Below, one piece after another: positions 43,417 to 51,001 of a stretch of DNA of 64,000 nucleotides (position 1 is the first letter of the stretch; each line of letters starts with the position of its first letter). The translations under genes were made by a program, and so were the position numbers. Source of the DNA: an uncultured Poribacteria bacterium (GTDB lineage Bacteria; Poribacteria; WGA-4E; WGA-3G). The stretch is taken from assembly GCA_958295855.1 (NCBI GenBank), contig OY282383.1, positions 378,481-442,480 on the forward strand, given 5' to 3'. Under the pieces are notes generated by a model that had not been told where the DNA came from, searched no databases, and was given only the letters and a program-made list of their open reading frames with translations.

Positions 43417-44226
43417 TCATTTGACAGACTTCGCACATCGGAAACCGAGGGTGTAGTGCCGGTGTGTAGGGAGTTCTGCCTCTTGGTGAGTGCATCGGAG
43501 GGTGAGCCGAATCGAATTCCACCCGCCCCCGCGCACGGTTTTCTTTAAAAACTGGGTAGGCACAAGGCCTACCCCTACCTCATCTGCGCACCATTCAGCA
43601 ACACTGCCGGCCATATCCATCACACCGAACGGACTCGCACCTGTCGAGAAACTGCCCACAGGCATTAACTTTGTCTGGTGCGGGAAATAGTTGAGTTTAG
43701 AAAAGTCAAACTCGTTGCCCCAGGGATAGATACGTGCATCTGTTCCTCTGGCGGCTTTCTCCCACTCCGCTCCCGTGAGCAATCGTTTGCCCGCCCATTT
43801 GGCGTAGGCAGATGCCTCATACCAGCTCACCCCGATCACCGGATGCTCAGGTGCAATAGAGACGCTATTTTTCCGAAAGCCGAGCGGTGCTTCAATGCGA
43901 TACGTTTGCTTACCCGGGTAGATATAGTAGAACAGCTCTTTTTGAATGAACTCCCATCCGGCTTGGGTCCAATACTGCCGTTTGTTGTACCCGCCTGCCA
44001 AGATGAATTCCTCAAATTGGGCATTGGTGACTTCGTGGATGTCAATATAGAATGCCTCTAGGTAAACTTTCTGTGCAGGATGCTGGTCGGCAGGTGCCTG
44101 GGCATCATCTGTGCCCATCGTAAACTCACCTGCGGGCACCAACACCATTCCATCGGGCGGTGGGTTTCCCCATGCGAGGAAACTTGGCATTATGGCCAGA
44201 AATAGAAAAGGAACAACGTGTTTCAT
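43417..44226 (-). CDS. Secreted formylglycine-generating-enzyme-like protein (FGE-sulfatase domain)
   Basis: A 269-residue protein; start at 44226 with AAGGAG. A signal peptide ends at SFLAWG. The SUMF1 fold is recognisable: MVLVPAGEFTMGTDD, FYIDIHEVTNAQFEEF, HPVIGVSWYEASAYAKWAGK followed by RLLTGAEWEKAARG, YPWGNEF, MDMAGSVAEWCAD, VRGGGWNS and LGFRCAKS. The pair of active-site cysteines seen in true FGEs (in the segment after RGGSW) is not present: WNSIRLTLRC has only one. So formylglycine formation is doubtful; many such proteins have other roles. Between EWCAD and VRGGGW a 25-nt G palindrome (43554-43578) is read in frame as VGVGLVPTQ. Confidence 0.85.
   Translation of the reverse strand: MKHVVPFLFLAIMPSFLAWGNPPPDGMVLVPAGEFTMGTDDAQAPADQHPAQKVYLEAFYIDIHEVTNAQFEEFILAGGYNKRQYWTQAGWEFIQKELFYYIYPGKQTYRIEAPLGFRKNSVSIAPEHPVIGVSWYEASAYAKWAGKRLLTGAEWEKAARGTDARIYPWGNEFDFSKLNYFPHQTKLMPVGSFSTGASPFGVMDMAGSVAEWCADEVGVGLVPTQFLKKTVRGGGWNSIRLTLRCTHQEAELPTHRHYTLGFRCAKSVK
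43554..43578 (-). repeat. Element G in frame in the FGE-like gene
   Basis: GGGTAGGCACAAGGCC and TACCCCTAC, the same palindrome type as in the 61-bp tandem units at 62045. Confidence 0.8.
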
Positions 44227-44286
44227 TGTGAATCTCCTTGGGCTTACAAGAATGTTGTCGCTTGAGTTATCATTTACTTCTATTAG

Positions 44287-44329
44287 TTGTATAAGGCCCA
44301 ACTGCCAAAAGTTTAGGGTAAATTTGCAG
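44287..44329 (-). promoter_or_regulatory. Conserved upstream block, copy 2
   Basis: Second copy of the 43-nt block found at 43186-43228, about 60 nt upstream of the FGE-like gene. Confidence 0.55.
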
Positions 44330-44331
44330 GT

Positions 44332-44365
44332 GGTATTTGCCCCTGCAAAGCAGGGGGAAAATACC
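44332..44365. repeat. Element B
   Basis: GGTATTTGCCCCTGC, AAAGCAGGGG and AAAATACC, adjacent to the conserved upstream block. Confidence 0.85.
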
Positions 44366-44369
44366 AATG

Positions 44370-44531
44370 TCGGAGGGCAAGTTTGCCCACTTGCTCCACG
44401 CGCCCCGCTTCCGTCTCGTAATTTAAAAGCGTCACGGATGAAGGAAAGCCATCTTTTTCGTCAAAGACTACGGAACGTACATGTTCTGGGATAGAAAGTT
44501 TAGCCGATGTTGAAAAATGCATATATCCCAC
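44370..44531 (-). pseudogene. C-terminal tail relic of a secreted surface protein
   Basis: The minus-strand frame gives LNYETEAGRVEQVGKLALRH, closely like the last residues of the C25 protease at 51 kb (ESRVEQIGKLAILR). I read it as the leftover of another protein with the same C-terminal signal. Nothing upstream of it is intact, since the tandem ABC-transporter duplication begins there. Confidence 0.4.
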
Positions 44532-44549
44532 CTATTAACGCTGAACAGG

Positions 44550-46325
44550 TCATCCCTGTTTTGAATCGCCGGAGGCTTCTGCAAATTGCAAACGATACAA
44601 CCGCGCATAGAGCCCCCCTCGCGCCAGCAACGCCTGATGCGTGCCTGTTTCCACAATTTTGCCGTTTTCCATGGCAAGGATCACATCGGCGTTCCGCACG
44701 GTAGACAATCGATGGGCAATCACAAACGATGTCCTTCCCTTCATCAGCCGTTCTAACGCTTCTGTCACGACTTTCTCTGTCTCCGAGTCCAGAGCGGAAG
44801 TGGCTTCATCGAGCAGTAGCAGTTTTGGATCCCGAAGCAGCACACGCGCTATCGCAATCCGTTGTCGCTCACCACCGGAGAGTTTGATGCCGCGTTCGCC
44901 TATCTCCGTGGCGTAGCCCTCTTTGAGTTGCGTGATAAAGCCGTGGGCGTTTGCGGCGGTGGCCGCAGCGATAACGTCCTCTGTTTTCACAGTCTCCGGG
45001 TGTCGGGCACCCATTCGGATATTTTCCTCAATTGAACCTGAGAAGAGATACGGGTCTTGAAACACCGTGCCGATTTCGAATCGCAAGGCACTCAGATCTA
45101 GTGTTGTTATATCGTGTTCATCCACATAGATGCGTCCGTGGGTGGGATTGTAGAAACGTGGAATGAGATTGAAAAGCGTGCTTTTCCCCGCGCCACTCGG
45201 GCCCACGAGTGCAACGAGTTGCCCCGGCTGCACCTCAAAGTTGACATTCTGCAGGACTTCCGAGGTTTCATTGTAACTGAAATGAACCCCTTCAAACCGT
45301 ATCTTCCCCCGCAAGTCGACATTATTGATACCCTCGGTCGGTTCGGTTCGGTTTTCGAGGAAAGTAAACACACGCTTTGCCGCTTCCCCGGTTTTGAGGA
45401 GTTTTTGATATTCATTTTGAACTTGATATAGAGGAACAGTGAGCAGATTCAAATAACGGTTTGCCATCCACAAAAACCCAACGCTGATGTGTCCATCAAG
45501 CACCATTTTTCCACCGATGAGAAAGAAAAGGGGATTGCCCAACCAAGAAGAAAGTGGCCCCAGTCCTGTCAGGGCCCCAATTAAGCGTTGCTTGACTTCT
45601 GCACGTACGAGGGTGTCTAGTGAACGTCGGATGAACCCCATGTCGCGCAGCTCATGCCCAAGAGATTTAATCTCTCGTGATGCCGCAATCCCTTCTTGAA
45701 GCCGTGAAGAAATGCTTTCTTTTTCCTGCAAGACCTGCTTTGAAACGTTTTGCACAGGTTTTCGGAAAAGAACGGGAAGCCCAACCACGGCGAGGGTAAA
45801 GGGAATACTAAAAAGCCCTAACCATGGATTCACCCAGAACACAACGCACAAGGTAATGGCAAATTCAACCCCTGCTAGGATAATCCATCCGCTTGCCAAA
45901 ATTCCTTCGGCGGCGGACGCTGTATCGGAACCGATATAAGCCATAATCTGCCCGGTTGTGTGGTTATCGTAGAAACGGCACGGTAGGAATCGCAGATGTC
46001 GGTAGACCTGCAGTTGCATATCACGGCGGGTGTAACCTGTCACCTTGGCCATAAGATACGCCCATACAGACTGCAGGAGATAGGTGGCAAGGGCAATACC
46101 CATCCATAAACTCACAAGAACGGGTAGAAAATCGGCATCTTTGTCACCAAAGACGCGGTCGAGAAGTTGCCCTTCTATCCATGGATTGACTAAGTAGGTA
46201 GCCCGGAAACTGCCTTGGAGGAGCACACATAAGAGGGCTAACCCCCAATACGGTTTGAGATAGCCCAACAAGCGGACAGCGATTCTGCCACTCCCCAAGT
46301 CCTGTTTCTTTTTGCGAGTATCCAA
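44550..46325 (-). CDS. ABC exporter half-transporter (fused permease and ATPase), copy 1
   Basis: A 591-residue exporter of the MsbA/multidrug (ABCB) architecture: six transmembrane helices in residues about 25-310, then the nucleotide-binding domain. The ATPase motifs are intact: Walker A GPSGAGKST, Q-loop FQDPYLFSG, signature LSGGERQRIAIARVLL, Walker B LLLLDEATSALD and the H-loop AHRLST. No missing catalytic residue is seen, so it can act as homodimer. The tandem paralog upstream (46435-48234) may be a heterodimer partner. The substrate is not evident; lipid, peptide or drug export are possible. The last residues EASGDSKQG are shared with the paralog. Confidence 0.93.
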   Translation of the reverse strand: MDTRKKKQDLGSGRIAVRLLGYLKPYWGLALLCVLLQGSFRATYLVNPWIEGQLLDRVFGDKDADFLPVLVSLWMGIALATYLLQSVWAYLMAKVTGYTRRDMQLQVYRHLRFLPCRFYDNHTTGQIMAYIGSDTASAAEGILASGWIILAGVEFAITLCVVFWVNPWLGLFSIPFTLAVVGLPVLFRKPVQNVSKQVLQEKESISSRLQEGIAASREIKSLGHELRDMGFIRRSLDTLVRAEVKQRLIGALTGLGPLSSWLGNPLFFLIGGKMVLDGHISVGFLWMANRYLNLLTVPLYQVQNEYQKLLKTGEAAKRVFTFLENRTEPTEGINNVDLRGKIRFEGVHFSYNETSEVLQNVNFEVQPGQLVALVGPSGAGKSTLFNLIPRFYNPTHGRIYVDEHDITTLDLSALRFEIGTVFQDPYLFSGSIEENIRMGARHPETVKTEDVIAAATAANAHGFITQLKEGYATEIGERGIKLSGGERQRIAIARVLLRDPKLLLLDEATSALDSETEKVVTEALERLMKGRTSFVIAHRLSTVRNADVILAMENGKIVETGTHQALLARGGLYARLYRLQFAEASGDSKQG

Positions 46326-46434
46326 CGTTTTTCTCCCTCTAAACGCTAAAGATTACGGAACGTACATGTTCTGGGATAGAAAGTTTAGCCGATGTTGAAA
46401 AATGCATATATCCCACCTATTAACGATGAACAGC

Positions 46435-48234
46435 TCATCCCTGTTTTGAATCTTCGGAGGCTTCTGCAAATTGCAAACGATACAACCGCGCATAGAGCCC
46501 CCCACGCGCCAGCAACGCCTGATGCGTGCCTGTTTCCACAATTCGGCCATTTTCCATGACAAGAATCACATCGGCATTCAACACAGTAGACAATCGATGG
46601 GCAATCACAAATGAAGTCCTTCCCCTCATCAACCGTTCTAATGCCTCCGTCACGACCCGCTCTGTCTCTGAGTCCAATGCAGAAGTGGCTTCATCGAGCA
46701 GTAGCAGTTTCGGATTCCGAAGCAGCACACGCGCTATCGCAATCCGTTGTCGTTCGCCACCGGAGAGTTTGATGCCCCGTTCGCCTACCTCTGTAGCGTA
46801 GCCTTCTTCAAGTTGCATGATAAAGTCGTGGGAGTTTGCGGCGGTGGCCGCAGCGATAATGTCTTCTCTTTTCACGTTTTCAGGGTGTAGGGAACCGATT
46901 CGGATATTTTCCTCAATTGAACCTGAGAAGAGATACGGGTCTTGAAACACCGTGCCAATCTGCGCACGCAAGGTTTTCAGTTGGAGAGTCGTGATATCGT
47001 GTGAATCAACATAGATGTGTCCGTGGGTGGGTTCGTAGAAACGCGGCATGAGGTTGAGAAGCGTGCTTTTCCCCGCGCCACTCGGGCCCACGAGTGCAAC
47101 GAGTTGCCCCGGCTGCACCTCAAAACTGACATCCTGAAGGACTTCCGAGGTCTCATTATAGTGGAAGTGGACATCTTCAAACCGCACCTTCCCCTGCAAG
47201 TCGACATCCTCAACCCCTTCCGTGGACTCGGCTCGGTTTTCGTCGAGGAACGTAAACACGCGTTTTGCCCCTTCCCCGGCTCTGAGGAGTTTTTGATATT
47301 CATTTGAGGCTTGATATAGGGGAAAGGTGAGCAGATTCAAATAACGGTTTGCCATCCACAAAAACCCAACGCTGATGTGTCCATCAAGCACCATTTTTCC
47401 GCCGATGAGAAAGAAAAGAGGATTGCCCAACCAAGAAGAAAGGGCCCCCAGTCCCGCCAGGGCCCCAATTAAGCGTTGCTTGACTTCTGCACGTACGAGG
47501 GTGTCTATTGAACGTCGGATGAACCCCATGTCGCGCAACTCATGACCGAGAGATTTAATCTCTCGCGACCCCGCAATCCCTTCTTGAAGCCGTGAAGAAA
47601 TATTTTCTTTTTCCTGCAAGACCTGCTTTGAAGCGTTTTGCACGGGTCTTCGGAAAAGAACGGGAAGCCCAACTACGGCAAAGGCAAACGGAATACTAAA
47701 AAGCCCTAACCATGGATTAACCCAGAACACAACGGTGAGGGTAATGGCAAATTCAATCCCCGAGACGATAATCCCTCCACTCGCCAAAATCCCTTCCGCG
47801 GCGGACGTTGTATCGGAACTGATGTTAGCCATGATTTGCCCGGTTGTGTGATTATCGTAGAAACGACACGGTAGGAATCGCAGATGTTGGTAGACCTTCA
47901 GTTGCATATCGCGGCGGGTTTGACTTGTGACCTTGGCCAAAAAATACGCCATTCCAATTCCCAGGAGATAGGTGGCAAGAGCAATACTCATCCAGAAACC
48001 CACAAGGATGGGTAGAAAATCGGCATCTTTGTCACCAAAGACGCGGTCGAGAAGTTGCCCTTCTATCCATGGCTTGACCAAGTGGGTAGCCCGGAAACTG
48101 CCATTGAAGAGCACATACAAAAGGGTTAACCCCCAATACGGTTTGAGATAGCCCAACAAGCGGACAGCGATTCTGCTACTCCCCAAAGTCGATTTCTTTT
48201 TCTCTGCACCCAACGTTTTTGTCCTTTTTTCCAT
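46435..48234 (-). CDS. ABC exporter half-transporter (fused permease and ATPase), copy 2
   Basis: A 599-residue paralog of the downstream gene with the same domain order and intact motifs (GPSGAGKST, LSGGERQRIAIARVLL, LLLLDEATSALD, AHRLST). It differs mainly in the N-terminal 30 residues, transmembrane helix 2-3 (YLLGIGMAYFLAKVTSQTRR versus a Trp-rich version) and in the linker (ENRAESTEGVEDVDLQGK). The two genes are separated by about 110 nt that also belong to the duplicated unit. The gene pair is the product of tandem duplication and may form a heterodimer. A GATATA/TATATC palindrome at 48306-48320 upstream could be a regulator site. Confidence 0.93.
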   Translation of the reverse strand: MEKRTKTLGAEKKKSTLGSSRIAVRLLGYLKPYWGLTLLYVLFNGSFRATHLVKPWIEGQLLDRVFGDKDADFLPILVGFWMSIALATYLLGIGMAYFLAKVTSQTRRDMQLKVYQHLRFLPCRFYDNHTTGQIMANISSDTTSAAEGILASGGIIVSGIEFAITLTVVFWVNPWLGLFSIPFAFAVVGLPVLFRRPVQNASKQVLQEKENISSRLQEGIAGSREIKSLGHELRDMGFIRRSIDTLVRAEVKQRLIGALAGLGALSSWLGNPLFFLIGGKMVLDGHISVGFLWMANRYLNLLTFPLYQASNEYQKLLRAGEGAKRVFTFLDENRAESTEGVEDVDLQGKVRFEDVHFHYNETSEVLQDVSFEVQPGQLVALVGPSGAGKSTLLNLMPRFYEPTHGHIYVDSHDITTLQLKTLRAQIGTVFQDPYLFSGSIEENIRIGSLHPENVKREDIIAAATAANSHDFIMQLEEGYATEVGERGIKLSGGERQRIAIARVLLRNPKLLLLDEATSALDSETERVVTEALERLMRGRTSFVIAHRLSTVLNADVILVMENGRIVETGTHQALLARGGLYARLYRLQFAEASEDSKQG

Positions 48235-48305
48235 AAATTGAGGGTTTTATTTAGTATTGCAGCAGTCGGTGGAACCCTTCTTAACCACGCGTTTCTACCA
48301 TCAAT

Positions 48306-48320
48306 GATATAAAGTATATC
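48306..48320. promoter_or_regulatory. Small palindrome upstream of the ABC exporter pair
   Basis: GATATAAAGTATATC is a 6-bp inverted repeat around AAG, about 75 nt upstream of the first exporter gene, within an AT-rich stretch. Operator function is only suggested by position. Confidence 0.3.
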
Positions 48321-48359
48321 ACATTTTCAAACAAATGTGAAGAGAAATATTTCTACTGT

Positions 48360-48396
48360 GGTATTTTACCTCTGCAAAGCAGGGGAAACCGATACC
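48360..48396. repeat. Element B (slightly degenerate)
   Basis: GGTATTTTACCTCTGC, AAAGCAGGGG and CCGATACC between the exporter pair and the MacB-type gene. Confidence 0.75.
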
Positions 48397-48446
48397 CTTT
48401 CCACTGCGTGTTTTTGCATTGTACCAGGGGCATCAAGTGTCTTGGA

Positions 48447-49748
48447 TTAATCCGTGCGGAGTGCCTCAATTGGGGAGAGCGACGCGGCTTTTATTGCAGG
48501 ATACAGCCCAAAGGAGATACCGATGACAGCCGAAAAGGAGACTGAAATCAATATCCATTCTGTCGAGAGAACGGCCGGCCAGTCGGGGACAATTTTGACG
48601 ATTTTGACAGCCAGGAGCGCCATGCCTTCGCCAGCAAGGATGCCCAAGCCAACGCCAATCGTGCCACCTATACCACACAGCACAACGGCTTCCATGAGGA
48701 ACTGTAGTAGAATGTCCAGACGCTGTGCACCGAGTGCTTTCCGGAGGCCGATTTCGCGCGTTCGTTCACTCACAGCAACAAGCATCATGTTCATAATACC
48801 GATGCCGCCGACAAGCAGCGAAAACCCGGCGATGCTGCCGAGTGCAATCTTTATCACTTTACTTATTTTTTCTAACTGCGCGATGCCTAAACGCATCTCA
48901 AAGATTTGGACGAAGTCATCTTGGTTTCTGTGCCGTTTCCGGAGGACGGCTTTTACCTCTTCAATTGCCTTCGGGACTTCCTCGACGGTATGTGCATAAA
49001 CAACAATATCCGGAAGCCGGTCGCTGCCGGTAAAACGTTCTTGTACAGTTGATATAGGGATAAAGGCAAGGTTGTCGAAACTCGCACCGAACCGGAGGTT
49101 TCTGCCTCTCGGCACGAGTATTCCGACAACCTTGAACCGTTCTGTGGAGCGTCTGCCCACTTTGCGTCCCCACCGGTCGTAAGAACCGCTGCCTTCTGCG
49201 ACTTTAATTTCTTGTCCCAAGGGGGAGTTGTTGCCGAATAGGGCAGTAGCGACTTCATGCCCAAGTACACAGATTTTTGTTGCGTTTTCCACATCTTCGT
49301 CCGTGATAAAACGCCCTTCTTGAACGTCCCAGTCAAATGCGTTTTTATAGTTGGCATCTACGCCGTTATAGCCTGCACGGGTTTCAGCACCCCCTGGTGC
49401 CTGGATGAGTACCCCCGCCCGGTTCCAGATTCGCGGTGCGACTGCACTGACAGATGGACATTCTGCCTCAATCGCAAGCACATCTTCATACGTGAGGTAT
49501 TCATTGCTACGGATGCGGACCCGGCGGTTGTTTTCGCGCTTGTACCCTGTGTGTAGCAGTATAAACTGGTTTGCACCACCCAATTTCTGTGCATCTTGCA
49601 GCACAATCTCCTTGGCCCCATCACCAATAGCTATCATTGCGAGCACTGCCGCAACACCGATGATAATGCCAAGCAGGGTTAGCAACGAGCGCATCTTGTT
49701 TGCACTGATTGCGGAGAGTCCAATGGAGAAAGCTTCGATGAAACGCAT
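48447..49748 (-). CDS. MacB-type ABC transporter permease (FtsX superfamily)
   Basis: A 433-residue membrane protein. Start at 49748 with GGAGAC. A first transmembrane helix (NKMRSLLTLLGIIIGVAAVL followed by AMIAIGDGA) is typical of MacB permeases; then a large periplasmic MacB_PCD domain (about residues 50-290); then three helices (FSLLVGGIGIMNMMLVAVSE with the conserved RTREIGLRKALGA, FLMEAVVLCGIGGTIGVGLG, and WILISVSFSAVIGISFGLYP). No ATPase domain is present, so it needs a separate ABC ATPase not seen nearby. It forms an operon with the lipoprotein gene upstream, 10 nt apart. The role is probably a mechanotransmission-type export or lipoprotein process, as in MacAB/LolCDE relatives. Confidence 0.92.
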   Translation of the reverse strand: MRFIEAFSIGLSAISANKMRSLLTLLGIIIGVAAVLAMIAIGDGAKEIVLQDAQKLGGANQFILLHTGYKRENNRRVRIRSNEYLTYEDVLAIEAECPSVSAVAPRIWNRAGVLIQAPGGAETRAGYNGVDANYKNAFDWDVQEGRFITDEDVENATKICVLGHEVATALFGNNSPLGQEIKVAEGSGSYDRWGRKVGRRSTERFKVVGILVPRGRNLRFGASFDNLAFIPISTVQERFTGSDRLPDIVVYAHTVEEVPKAIEEVKAVLRKRHRNQDDFVQIFEMRLGIAQLEKISKVIKIALGSIAGFSLLVGGIGIMNMMLVAVSERTREIGLRKALGAQRLDILLQFLMEAVVLCGIGGTIGVGLGILAGEGMALLAVKIVKIVPDWPAVLSTEWILISVSFSAVIGISFGLYPAIKAASLSPIEALRTD

Positions 49749-49758
49749 CTGATGTCTC

Positions 49759-50421
49759 CTATCTATCCTCCAAATGTTCAAACTTAAAGAATTCGTCGCC
49801 CTTTTCTATAGCACGTTGTGTAATAGCACGATGCCTCGCAGCATGTTCGTAATGCCCTTCTTCTTCTAAATAAGAGGCAACTTGTTCTCCAATATGGACA
49901 GGGACTTTCCCATTTGTCATGAATGAGAAAAATAATCGCATCATTTTTATTTCTATAAAGGGATTCACGCCATGGGTTATCAGCAGGCCTTGTTCTTTCC
50001 ATATTGTAAACATCTCTTCCTCAAGATCAAGACACCTTAAAGTGATTGCGTGGTTACCTTGCCCTGTATGGGGCGCAAGGGCATGCAGCTCAGCTTCAAC
50101 TTCGGCCAACCGCTTTTTCCTCGCTTGCTCCGCCGCAAGGGTATTCACCCTGCTTTGCAGGGTTATATCCTTTACCGCTTTCGTGATTCCATTCTTTGGG
50201 GGGCGCATCTTTGGGAGTGCTTCATCGTGATTGTGGTCACGGGTATCATTATGATTTATTTCACCTTGCACTTCGTCTGAAGCTTCCTCATTCGTGCGTG
50301 CTGTCTCCCTCGCGTTTTTGCGTTCAACGTGCGTGAGATAGAGCGTGCATCCGACGACGATGAGGACTAAGCATGCGAGGGCTCCCAGCACGAGCCGGTT
50401 GGTAAAAACACTTTTCAACAT
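49759..50421 (-). CDS. Membrane-anchored protein of unknown function with in-frame element B
   Basis: About 220 residues. Start at 50421 with AAGGAG. The N-terminus (LVLGALACLVLIVVGCTLYL) is a transmembrane segment with a possible lipobox VVGC. A charged region follows, then RVNTLAAEQARKKRLAEVEA (coiled helix) and a C-terminal helical part ending KFEHLEDR. The piece ITLQSRVNT is encoded by an element B palindrome at 50137-50173, which is identical over 37 nt to an intergenic copy at 50685-50721. The gene is 10 nt upstream of the MacB-type permease gene, so it may be its periplasmic partner. No family is recognised. Confidence 0.7.
   Translation of the reverse strand: MLKSVFTNRLVLGALACLVLIVVGCTLYLTHVERKNARETARTNEEASDEVQGEINHNDTRDHNHDEALPKMRPPKNGITKAVKDITLQSRVNTLAAEQARKKRLAEVEAELHALAPHTGQGNHAITLRCLDLEEEMFTIWKEQGLLITHGVNPFIEIKMMRLFFSFMTNGKVPVHIGEQVASYLEEEGHYEHAARHRAITQRAIEKGDEFFKFEHLEDR
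50137..50173 (-). repeat. Element B in frame, identical to 50685-50721
   Basis: AAGGGTATTCACCCTGC, TTTGCAGGG and ATATCCTTT. The copy 550 nt away in a gene-free stretch is identical over all 37 nt. Confidence 0.88.
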
Positions 50422-51001
50422 TGTTAGACTCCTTATGGTATTAATCTCCCTGCTGAGGGTATTAGCCCCTGCTTTGCAGGGGTAACATACCATGTGCAGG
50501 GGGAACAAAACGGAGCAGTGCCGCGTCGATGGAGGGTTCAAAATTTTGAACCCTTCGAACCCCCTCGGGAACAAAACGGAGCAGTGCCGCGTCGATGGGT
50601 GGTACTTTCACCCTCGGCGCACCTAAAAATATAGGAGGCTGCCAATTCTAGAAACTATTCTATAACAAAAGCAAAAAAATAGCAAAGGGTATTCACCCTG
50701 CTTTGCAGGGTTATATCCTTTAAGGAATTTATTGTTTAGGGCATTCGCCTCTGCCTGCAGGGGTGATTTGCCAACAAGGGTGATTCCCCGCTTTGCGGGG
50801 CATTACCCTGCAACGCAAAAAAACGCAGGCGGTATTTACCCCGCTTGCGGGGAATAATACCTTAAGCCTTTTTCCGAAACTGGGTGTGAATACGCTTTTT
50901 CAATGGGGAATTGCTACACGCATCAAAGGGGCGTGTTCTACTTTGCTTTCTCTCTATCCCGCTGAGGGTATTAGCCCCTGCTTTGCAGGGGTAACATACC
51001 A
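50422..51001. repeat. 580-nt gene-free cluster of element B copies
   Basis: Element B copies are at 50457-50491, 50685-50721, 50733-50773 (degenerate), 50777-50809, 50831-50861 and 50966-51000. The copies at 50457 and 50966 are identical over about 41 nt including flanks. A 36-nt direct repeat (GAACAAAACGGAGCAGTGCC and following bases) occurs at about 50505 and 50570. No gene is seen. Confidence 0.85.

Larger units (their letters stand above)
44467..48234 (-). repeat. Tandem duplication of about 1.885 kb containing an ABC exporter gene
   Basis: The sequence GGAACGTACATGTTCTGGGA and the following 60 nt occur at 44472 and again at 46357. The gene between and the gene after are paralogs with long nearly identical blocks. 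Divergence is uneven along the genes. Confidence 0.85.
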
